64,000 nt of DNA. It comes from Streptococcus sanguinis. Its GTDB lineage: Bacteria; Bacillota; Bacilli; Lactobacillales; Streptococcaceae. The notes under the pieces were generated by a model. The model worked only from the letters and a program-made list of their open reading frames with translations, had not been told where the DNA came from and made no database searches. Made by a program: the position numbers and the translations under genes. This document shows positions 17,005-22,731 of the stretch, piece by piece; position 1 is the stretch's first letter; the number at the start of each line of letters is the position of its first letter. The stretch is from contig NZ_CP054570.1 of the NCBI RefSeq assembly GCF_013343115.1, positions 1,860,001 to 1,924,000 of the forward strand. The letters are read 5' to 3'.

Positions 17005-17982
17005 TTATTTATTTTCTAAATTCAGAAACTCGCCTACAAGTAGTTGTAATTCTGCATTTAATTTAGGGAGATTCTGTATTAATACTTCTTTTAATTCTTC
17101 CGCAAATTGGTTCGTTTCTTCTCTCAATAGTTTGCGGACTCTTGTTTTTTTCTTTTTGATGCTGTCTGATTTTAAATTTGGAAAAGCCAATGATAACAGT
17201 TCAGGATTGTTGAGAAAGATAATTGTAAATGCTCTTTGCTCCACTCGAATATGTTCTAGCTTATAAAATCCGAAATTATCAAGTCGATTCATAACATCTT
17301 GGACCATCTCCTCACCAATCGCTTTGGTTCTAAGTTGGAATTCCAGTCTCCACCAAAACGGATTTACAGCCAAATCTAGCTTCTCATCGCGCTTGTGAGC
17401 AATGATTTCTTTATTCTTATCATATAACCTAACTTGTACATTACTACCGCTAGAACCCCAATATTTCGTCTCTAATTCACCCCCTCTACCATAGAAGACC
17501 TTATGGGTAACACCACCTTTAATATGTTGCAAATTAACGATTTCAGGCCTATTGAAAATGTCAAATGCCAAATCAAAACGAGACAAACGTACTGTCAATG
17601 AATTCAATCTAGCAAAGTACATTAATTGCCTCCATACTTTCATTCCATCAAATTCTTTTAAAGTATTAGGATTGAAATCAATTCGAATCAATTGTTCATT
17701 TCCATAAGTGGATAATTGAAAAAATATAATATTGATTGAATCATACTCATTAAAATCTTTAGCTAAAGTAAATACATCATCTCGTACGTTATCATGTATT
17801 TCAAATGAATCAACTCTTGTACTTATTGCCTGTTTCAGATTTTTAAAAATTTGTCTTAGGGAACCAATGTCTGTATCCCAGATAACCGTTAATCTATCAA
17901 TACTGACATCTAACCGCTGTACTAATTCTCCTACATCACATCGTTCTTGAATACTTCTTAAATCTTGTATAGAAACCAACAA
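17005..17982 (-). CDS. Replication initiation factor (Rep_trans family) / relaxase
   Basis: A 325-residue protein of the Rep_trans (replication initiation factor) family, related to pT181-type rolling-circle initiators and to MobT of Tn916-like elements. Recognisable blocks are RLSRFDLAFDIFNR (metal-binding Asp), KVFYGRGGELETKYWGSSGS, VRLYDKNKE (candidate catalytic Tyr) and WWRLEFQLR. Such proteins nick a double-strand origin or oriT and start rolling-circle replication or mobilization. The structured region at 18087-18204, directly upstream, is the likely target. AAGGGGGGA precedes the start. Whether it acts in replication, transfer or both is not decided by sequence. Confidence 0.85.
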   Translation of the reverse strand: MLVSIQDLRSIQERCDVGELVQRLDVSIDRLTVIWDTDIGSLRQIFKNLKQAISTRVDSFEIHDNVRDDVFTLAKDFNEYDSINIIFFQLSTYGNEQLIRIDFNPNTLKEFDGMKVWRQLMYFARLNSLTVRLSRFDLAFDIFNRPEIVNLQHIKGGVTHKVFYGRGGELETKYWGSSGSNVQVRLYDKNKEIIAHKRDEKLDLAVNPFWWRLEFQLRTKAIGEEMVQDVMNRLDNFGFYKLEHIRVEQRAFTIIFLNNPELLSLAFPNLKSDSIKKKKTRVRKLLREETNQFAEELKEVLIQNLPKLNAELQLLVGEFLNLENK

Positions 17983-18086
17983 AATTGTCCCCCCTTCTTT
18001 TAGATTTTTTAGGTTTCAGAAACACCGTCAAATCAACGATTGCTCGTTCCGTCGTTCTTTGGGCGTTGCCCTAAGTGTCCCTTTTT

Positions 18087-18204
18087 GCTGGCTGTTAGAA
18101 TAGCCAGCTTTTGCTTGGCTAGAAATTGTCTGGACGGCAGTCTGCAGGACTTCGCCTGACTTCCCGTCAGGCTCGTCCCTTGTCCTTGTCCACACAATTT
18201 CTAG
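18087..18204. other. Candidate nicking origin (dso/oriT) of the element
   Basis: A GC-richer island in an AT-rich element with three nested or adjacent inverted repeats: GCTGGCT/AGCCAGC (18087-18093 and 18102-18108), GCCTGAC-TTCCC-GTCAGGC (18154-18172), and a long pair CTAGAAATTGT plus TGGAC (18119-18135) with GTCCA plus ACAATTTCTAG (18188-18204), interrupted by one mismatch. It lies immediately upstream of the rep gene, where Rep_trans origins occur. A 60-residue minus-strand frame spans it, but it follows the structure rather than a protein. Confidence 0.6.
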
Positions 18205-18293
18205 CTCCAAGGCTTCGAATAGTCATAAGTCATAGTCTCATCCTCAACTTCCTCCTCACTCACTGTCCCTAAACTTATGAACTATTTTTTATC

Positions 18294-18321
18294 ATTTATA
18301 ACTTATTTCTAAGTTATAAAT
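18294..18321. promoter_or_regulatory. Operator-like inverted repeat upstream of the XRE regulator
   Basis: ATTTATAACTTA - TTTC - TAAGTTATAAAT, 12-bp perfect arms. Half-sites of the same type (AACTTAT / TAAGTT) recur near 18271, at 18358-18374 (AACTTGATTTGTAAGTT, overlapping the -35) and at 18387-18394 after the -10. This pattern fits autoregulation and control of the divergent rep operon. Confidence 0.6.
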
Positions 18322-18360
18322 ATATTTTATAAAAAATATTTGGGCAAGTCAACTAAAAAC

Positions 18361-18389
18361 TTGATTTGTAAGTTTATAGGTGATAAAAT
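18361..18389 (+). promoter_or_regulatory. Promoter of the XRE regulator
   Basis: TTGATT at 18361-18366 and TAAAAT at 18384-18389 with a 17-nt spacer. Operator-like half-sites overlap both hexamers. Confidence 0.65.
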
Positions 18390-18417
18390 AAGTTAAAAAT
18401 AAAAATAGGAGTTTCCC

Positions 18418-18930
18418 ATGACCTTTATTATTCAAAATTTTGGACCCAATTTGGCACGATTGCGCATAGAAAAAGGAGTAAGCCAAACTCAACTAGCTGA
18501 AGATTTAGGAATCGGTAAACAGTCCATCTCTGATTACGAAAAACAAAAAAGCTATCCTACCTTTGCAAATTTGGATAAGATAGCGGAATATTTTAATGCA
18601 ACTCCAACCCAACTCTTTGGAACGAGTAAAGAGATTGAGTTAGAAAAGAGTGTTCTTGAATCTAATGAATACTCTGATAAAGTAAGTGAAATCTTAAAAG
18701 CTGTCAAATACATCGAGCATTTCCTACATACTGATGGACAGTACTTAGAGGATTTACTTTACCTAACAAGAGGCAACCAACTATACACAGAAGATGGAAA
18801 AGAGTTGTATATTGATCCAACTTCTCAGAAAAGAACACTTCATACCCAATATGAACCTGGTTTTATTGTAGCAAGAGATAAATCCCCACTAGAACTCTTA
18901 ATTGAAAATAAGGAATTGTTTGATAAATAG
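18418..18930 (+). CDS. XRE-family transcriptional regulator of the element
   Basis: A 170-residue protein. The N-terminal HTH_3 domain is clear: LARLRIEKGVSQTQLAEDLG, IGKQSISDYEKQKSYPTFANLDKIAEYF. The remaining 100 residues contain a helical segment and a C-terminal part ending LELLIENKELFDK. It is divergent from the int-xis-rep operon and probably represses it and itself through the AACTTAT/TAAGTT repeats between them. Its last 174 bases are duplicated at 19731-19901. ATAGGAG precedes the ATG. Confidence 0.85.
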   Translation: MTFIIQNFGPNLARLRIEKGVSQTQLAEDLGIGKQSISDYEKQKSYPTFANLDKIAEYFNATPTQLFGTSKEIELEKSVLESNEYSDKVSEILKAVKYIEHFLHTDGQYLEDLLYLTRGNQLYTEDGKELYIDPTSQKRTLHTQYEPGFIVARDKSPLELLIENKELFDK

Positions 18931-18932
18931 AA

Positions 18933-18956
18933 AAAGCGAGGATAACCTCGCTTCAG
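18933..18956 (+). terminator. Terminator-like hairpin after the XRE regulator
   Basis: AAGCGAGG - ATAA - CCTCGCTT. A near copy (AAGCGAGG-ATAT-CCTCGCTTTT) follows the duplicated tail at 19907-19930. A second, longer inverted repeat (CAGATTGAAG at 18954 with CTTCAATCTG at 19001) and a short hairpin ending in a T run (AAAAGGAGTG/CTCCTTTT, about 19013-19037) come next. Confidence 0.6.
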
Positions 18957-19079
18957 ATTGAAGTTAAAATCTTTAGAAGACACTTTTATAAGGACTTTGT
19001 CTTCAATCTGTGAAAAGGAGTGAAAACTCCTTTTCTTTTTGTAAGTCAGACTGAACTTCCAAATTATCCATTTAGTTTA

Positions 19080-19108
19080 TTGACATTTCCTAAAAAAGGG
19101 TGTAGAAT
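19080..19108 (+). promoter_or_regulatory. Promoter of the HdeD-like gene
   Basis: Consensus TTGACA at 19080-19085, 17-nt spacer, TAGAAT at 19103-19108. A strong constitutive-looking promoter. Confidence 0.8.
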
Positions 19109-19151
19109 ACTTTTAATAAAAAACTATACTATATAATAGGAGTGTATTGAA

Positions 19152-19667
19152 ATGAAATTTTCTAATCGTTTACTGCTATTCCTTGCAGGAGTTGTTTTTG
19201 TCCTTTTAGGACTTTTCCTATTTACAAACCCAGTAGCTAATCTTGTTGCTTACAGCTGGTGGATTGCATTTAGTTTACTGGTTTCTTCTATAGCAGCTAT
19301 TTTAGGCTATTTCTCTGCACCAAAAGAGCTTCGCTCACCTGTTTATCTTTTCCAAGGATTTGTTAGTCTTCTCTTAGCTCTTTACCTCGTTGCTTATGGC
19401 TTTTTGACCCTGCCGGTCGTCATTCCGACCATTGTAGGAATTTGGTTAATTGTAGAAGCCATTATTGCTTTCTTTAAAGGCAATCGTCTAGGATTGATTT
19501 TCCCTATTATTGGTAGCAATATCACGTGGGTAGCCTTGCTTGAATTTTTACTAGGTCTAGTGATTCTGTTCAATCCAGTGGCTACAGGTGTCTTTGTCGT
19601 TTATGTCATTGCCTTTGCATTTTTAGTTACTGGCTTCACCTACATTATTGAGGTCTTTCGTAAATAG
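19152..19667 (+). CDS. HdeD/DUF308-family membrane protein
   Basis: A 171-residue protein with six hydrophobic segments in three internal repeats, the layout of DUF308/HdeD proteins. Enteric HdeD is linked to acid resistance at high cell density; a role in envelope or acid stress here is only inferred. Conserved features are FLAGVVFVLLGLFLFTNPV near the start and the related LEFLLGLVILFNPVATG near the end. It has its own strong promoter and SD (ATAGGAGTG), and lies between two copies of the XRE gene's 3' end, which marks it as an inserted cargo gene. Confidence 0.75.
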   Translation: MKFSNRLLLFLAGVVFVLLGLFLFTNPVANLVAYSWWIAFSLLVSSIAAILGYFSAPKELRSPVYLFQGFVSLLLALYLVAYGFLTLPVVIPTIVGIWLIVEAIIAFFKGNRLGLIFPIIGSNITWVALLEFLLGLVILFNPVATGVFVVYVIAFAFLVTGFTYIIEVFRK

Positions 19668-19730
19668 TCTAGTTGCTATTTCTATCGCATTCAAAAAAGC
19701 TGGGAAATCATATTCTCAGCTTTTTCGTCT

Positions 19731-19901
19731 CTTTACCTAACAAGAGGCAACCAACTATACACAGAAGATGGAAAAGAGTTGTATATTGATCCAACTTCTC
19801 AGAAAAGAACACTTCATACCCAATATGAACCTGGTTTTATTGAAGCAAGAGATAAATCTCCACTAGAGCTCTTAATTGAAAATAAGGAGCTATTAGATTA
19901 A
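19731..19901 (+). pseudogene. Duplicated 3' end of the XRE regulator
   Basis: Starting with CTTTACCTAACAAGAGG, this stretch repeats 18757-18930 with only a few substitutions. It still translates as LTRGNQLYTEDGKELYID ... LELLIENKELLD and ends with a stop and the same kind of hairpin. It has no start codon or HTH domain. It is either a scar of recombination between related elements or part of the unit that brought in the HdeD-like gene. Confidence 0.9.
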
Positions 19902-19956
19902 ATAAAAAAAGCGAGGATATCCTCGCTTTTCTATTGTAAAATCTTATTCTTCATTA

Positions 19957-20037
19957 TCAATCATCAAACACTCTGCCTGTGAGTTGGTACATGAGGTAAA
20001 TGTGCTCCAAGGTTTTGACAATTCGCGTCACATGAAG
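19957..20037 (-). pseudogene. Possible truncated gene end on the minus strand
   Basis: A 26-codon open stretch LHVTRIVKTLEHIYLMYQLT... ending at TGA (19957-19959), with base composition unlike its AT-rich surroundings. It reads like the C-terminus of a helical protein cut off by rearrangement. I do not recognise the parent. Confidence 0.3.
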
Positions 20038-20075
20038 TTATTTAAGCATATCCTTTTCTCTCATTACCATTTTCT

Positions 20076-20083
20076 GTTATAAT
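20076..20083 (+). promoter_or_regulatory. Extended -10 promoter of the LtrA-like gene
   Basis: TGTTATAAT (TGn plus consensus TATAAT at 20078-20083); no convincing -35 is needed for this type. Confidence 0.6.
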
Positions 20084-20115
20084 AAATTGTACTTCTAGAA
20101 TAGAAAGGACTTAAG

Positions 20116-21261
20116 ATGACAACTCTTATTAAACATAAACGTGTAGAATTTTCAGAACTTTTTTATGACCTAGTTTTTGTTTTTGCAATTTCAAAAGTAA
20201 CTACTTTAATTGAGCATCTTCATAACGGTATTTTGACTTGGAATTCTTTCCTTGATTTTTTCATGGCTGTCTTGGTTCTCACTGATTCATGGATGATTCA
20301 AACCATTTATACCAATCGCTATGGAAAGAACTCTTTATTTAACATGGTAATCATGTTTATCAAAATGGGACTTTTACTCTTTATAGCCAATATGATTGGA
20401 CCTGATTGGCAACAATATTTTCATTATCTTTGTTGGGCTGTTGGTACATTAACCTTTACCTTATTTTTACAATATTTGGTTGAATTTTTTAGAAAATCAA
20501 CCGATAATGTTGAACGGGAAAGTATCAAAGGTTTTCTATGGATAACAGGTCTAGGAAGTTTAGGAGTCTATCTAGCAGCTCTTCTTCCTATTTACGTTGG
20601 AGTCTCTGTCTTATTTGCTAGTATTCTGCTAACATTTATTATGCCAATTATCTTGCTTAGTAAAGATAAGCATTACCAGGTAAATCTCCCCCATTTAATC
20701 GAGCGCATCTCCCTTCTTGTCATTATTACGTTTGGAGAGATGATTATGGAGCTAGCTAACTTCTTTACAATCGAGAATTTCTCGATTTATTCGGTTCTTT
20801 ATTTCATTATTATGCTTTCTCTGTTCTTGTTTTATTTTGGTCAATTCGACCATGCTATTGATGAAAAATCTAATCAAAAGGGACTATTTCTAATTTACAG
20901 TCACTATCCTATTTTCATTGGACTTATTATGATGACCGTTTCGATGAGTTTTCTTCTGAATCCTGAAGCTAATCTTCTCTTTGCAACCAGCTTCTCTTAT
21001 ATCGGATTTGGCCTCTTTCAAGCTGCTGTCCTAGTAAATGGGCCCTATAACAAACACTATCTTCGCTATTCGAAAAGTTACTACTGTGTCCAAGCGACAC
21101 TCTATCTGGCTGCCTTGATTCTCTCTTTAATCTTTGCTTCTAATCCTATAATAGTAGTGAGTATAACAACCATTTTAGCTCTAGCTATAGCCATTCATTT
21201 TATTTATTTTTATGTGACACAGAATAAAAAATATTCCAAATCTAACTGGGGGTTCTTTTAA
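20116..21261 (+). CDS. LtrA-family membrane protein
   Basis: A 381-residue polytopic protein with about ten membrane helices. It matches the low-temperature-requirement A family: an N-terminal VEFSELFYDLVFVFAISKVT motif and an internal ERISLLVIITFGEMIME motif. The family takes its name from a Listeria gene required for growth in the cold; its molecular activity is unknown. It is cargo of the mobile element, with its own extended -10 promoter and GAAAGGAC site. The base composition is AT-rich like the rest of the element. Confidence 0.85.
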   Translation: MTTLIKHKRVEFSELFYDLVFVFAISKVTTLIEHLHNGILTWNSFLDFFMAVLVLTDSWMIQTIYTNRYGKNSLFNMVIMFIKMGLLLFIANMIGPDWQQYFHYLCWAVGTLTFTLFLQYLVEFFRKSTDNVERESIKGFLWITGLGSLGVYLAALLPIYVGVSVLFASILLTFIMPIILLSKDKHYQVNLPHLIERISLLVIITFGEMIMELANFFTIENFSIYSVLYFIIMLSLFLFYFGQFDHAIDEKSNQKGLFLIYSHYPIFIGLIMMTVSMSFLLNPEANLLFATSFSYIGFGLFQAAVLVNGPYNKHYLRYSKSYYCVQATLYLAALILSLIFASNPIIVVSITTILALAIAIHFIYFYVTQNKKYSKSNWGFF

Positions 21262-21272
21262 TGAGTTTATAA

Positions 21273-21380
21273 CATAAAAAAGCTTTGGGAACCAAGGCTT
21301 TATATGATATCAATCACCGACCACGAAAATGTTTAGCTTACAGAACTGCTAGTGAAGCTCTAGAGGATGAGTTCGAGTAA
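21273..21380 (+). pseudogene. IS30-family transposase remnant (C-terminal end)
   Basis: An open stretch of 35 codons ending at 21378-21380 reads ALGTKALYDINHRPRKCLAY and then RTASEALEDEFE. The N-x-R-P-R-K-C-L block is the C-terminal signature of IS30-type transposases. Only the last tenth of the gene remains; the following bases (ATGTTGCACTTATTCTTGCAA) resemble the terminal repeat of such elements. Confidence 0.75.
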
Positions 21381-21574
21381 ATGTTGCACTTATTCTTGCA
21401 ATTTATCATTTACTTGATGCACGAACTCGATATTTTTTTCGTTAATTTGTTTTTGCCCCACTTTTGCCCCATTTTTAAATCCTGACATTGAAAATACCTA
21501 AAAGTATTTCCCTAAAATCAGCTATATTTCAACATTTTTGTTTATTTTCAATATGAAAAGTTCTTACAAATTCA
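21381..21574. other. Right end of the mobile element, no gene
   Basis: AT-rich sequence holding the probable IS30 end. It also has a TTTGCCCCACTTTTGCCCC repeat that resembles the TTTGCCCC stretch beside the integrase stop (about 15638-15657), so both element ends carry related sequence, possibly integrase arm sites. Confidence 0.5.
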
Positions 21575-21586
21575 TGCAGGGGGCAT
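21575..21586 (+). repeat. Attachment site attR (12-bp direct repeat)
   Basis: TGCAGGGGGCAT, identical to attL at 15566-15577. Confidence 0.85.
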
Positions 21587-21599
21587 AGAAATAGATAAG

Positions 21600-21627
21600 A
21601 AAAAGCCTTGATTTACAAGGCTTTTTT
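21600..21627. terminator. Terminator after attR, right copy
   Basis: Same 28 bases as 15592-15619: an 11-bp stem with A and T tracts. In the unoccupied chromosome it would follow tRNA-Lys. Confidence 0.85.
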
Positions 21628-21753
21628 GATGTCAAATTACTTTTTGTACCGAATAATTATAAAAGTTTACTTGTATTTGTTTTATAAATTTGTCTTTCTA
21701 AAAAATCAAGGTTTAAGATCTTGACTAGATAAAAATTTTATAATTATTGTTCT

Positions 21754-22173
21754 TTACTTTTGCCAGTGTTCTAACAACTCATATAATTTTTTAAGTAGAT
21801 GATTAATTTTAAAGCTATCAACTTTATCTAATGTCTTATTCTTAGATAAATTATTGATTTCACAAATCATTTTTTTAACATCCTCTATCTCATCTTGATG
21901 ATATTCGTATGAGTTACTGACTCTTAAGTATTCTGAATTTATAAAGGTTGCTAAATTGAATGCTTTGTTATTATGAGCTACAATCTTTGTAGGAAGCAAA
22001 TTATGAGATAAGATACTTTCGAATACTTTGATTTCTTCAGACGGAGTATTTTCAATTATATCTTTTTCTTTTTTATAATCTTCTTTAAAGATAGCATCAA
22101 TCAGTTCTAAATTGTTATCTGAGTAGTGAGAAGCAAGTTTTTCTTCAATCGCTTCTTTTAAACTATTAATCAT
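21754..22173 (-). CDS. Uncharacterised 139-residue helical protein
   Basis: I do not recognise this protein. It is soluble, acidic and predicted almost fully alpha-helical: MINSLKEAIEEKLASHYSDN at the start, a central AFNLATFINSEYLRVSNSYEYH, and a C-terminal heptad-like HLLKKLYELLEHWQK. There is no signal peptide, membrane segment or catalytic motif. Its ATG overlaps the stop of the upstream 46-residue membrane peptide (ATGA), so the two are made together. Low GC content and position just beyond attR suggest horizontally acquired DNA. A two-component toxin/antitoxin or defence-like role is possible but unproven. Confidence 0.6.
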   Translation of the reverse strand: MINSLKEAIEEKLASHYSDNNLELIDAIFKEDYKKEKDIIENTPSEEIKVFESILSHNLLPTKIVAHNNKAFNLATFINSEYLRVSNSYEYHQDEIEDVKKMICEINNLSKNKTLDKVDSFKINHLLKKLYELLEHWQK

Positions 22174-22310
22174 GCCAATAACTTAATCATTGAAGTTATT
22201 AGCATTTCTAGAATTTTAATCAAAGCTACCGTAAATATCTTATTTTGCAAGGCTTTTTGTTTATCTAATCTCGCTATTTTAGTTCTATTAGTATCCAAGA
22301 TTTTCCACAC
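22170..22310 (-). CDS. 46-residue membrane peptide coupled to the helical protein
   Basis: The GTG at 22310 is chosen as start because GGAAGGGG lies 8 nt upstream; the frame is open further to 22361 without a better site. The peptide begins MWKILDTNRTKIARLDKQKA, a basic stretch, and ends in one hydrophobic helix IFTVALIKILEMLITSMIKLLA. The stop overlaps the next gene by 4 nt. Function unknown. Confidence 0.5.
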   Translation of the reverse strand: MWKILDTNRTKIARLDKQKALQNKIFTVALIKILEMLITSMIKLLA

Positions 22311-22399
22311 CAAAAAATCCCCTTCCTTTAGGCACAAAAAGGAGGGGGCATTACATAACAAAAACTACGAGAGAAGACTGAAGTAAAATAAGTTTGACG

Positions 22400-22584
22400 A
22401 AAACTTGATAAAGATGATCACACACCGAGCATATTCCTAAGGATGTCTTATAAATTTTTTGGTTTAGGAATTAAGAAAGATTATATATCAAGTTTTGATA
22501 TGCCTCACGCTTGCATATCCAAGCGGCTTTCCCCGTAGTTCTGAGCAACTAATTTGTTCTAGGAAACATCTTAGTTGCTTTTTA
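22400..22584 (+). ncRNA. Candidate structured non-coding RNA
   Basis: No gene fits here, but paired segments are dense: AAAACTTGATA (22400-22410) with TATCAAGTTTT (22486-22496), 11 bp; inside it ATTCCTAA (22433-22440) with TTAGGAAT (22464-22471); then GATATGC/GCATATC (22497-22519) competing with CGCTTG/CAAGCG (22509-22525); then a terminator AGCAACTAA/TTAGTTGCT (22544-22579) with a T run. The terminator orientation puts the RNA on the plus strand. I found no clear promoter. I do not recognise a known RNA family. Confidence 0.5.
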
Positions 22585-22695
22585 TTTTAAAACAACTATA
22601 TTACGGAACATCACAGTCTTGATTAACAAAAGGATACAATATAATGACTGATTGTGAAATGAAGCCAGCTAGCTTTTGATCTCAGTTTACGCTAG

Positions 22696-22726
22696 CAAAA
22701 ATCTCTGCTCCACAAGGAACAGAGAT
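22696..22726 (-). terminator. Terminator of the Cna-B surface protein gene
   Basis: On the minus strand ATCTCTG - TTCCTTGTGGAG - CAGAGAT followed by TTTT, six bases after the stop codon. Confidence 0.85.
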
Positions 22727-22731
22727 GAAAT

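Larger units (their letters stand above)
15566..21586. mobile_element. Integrative mobilizable element in tRNA-Lys
   Basis: About 6 kb between 12-bp direct repeats at the tRNA-Lys 3' end. The backbone, in order from the tRNA, is tyrosine integrase, DUF3173 excisionase, Rep_trans initiator/relaxase (all minus strand), a structured origin region, and a divergently transcribed XRE regulator. No conjugation genes are present, so transfer would need a helper element. Cargo is an HdeD-like and an LtrA-like membrane protein. AT content is higher than in the flanks. The right end contains an IS30-type transposase remnant and duplicated regulator sequence, signs of past rearrangement. Class and hosts are inferred from these gene families. 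Confidence 0.85.

Noticed and set aside
18028..18210. 60-residue minus-strand frame in the origin region of the mobile element
   Set aside because: It coincides with the inverted repeats, has an odd composition and no convincing ribosome-binding site. The structure explains the open frame better than a protein does.
22170..22361. 63-residue version of the small membrane peptide
   Set aside because: The extra 17 codons begin with a TTG without SD; the GTG at 22310 has one.
22400..22584. CRISPR repeat, tracrRNA, or T-box explanation for the structured RNA
   Set aside because: No regularly spaced direct repeats, no cas genes, no T-box sequence and no downstream aminoacyl-tRNA or amino-acid gene on that strand.
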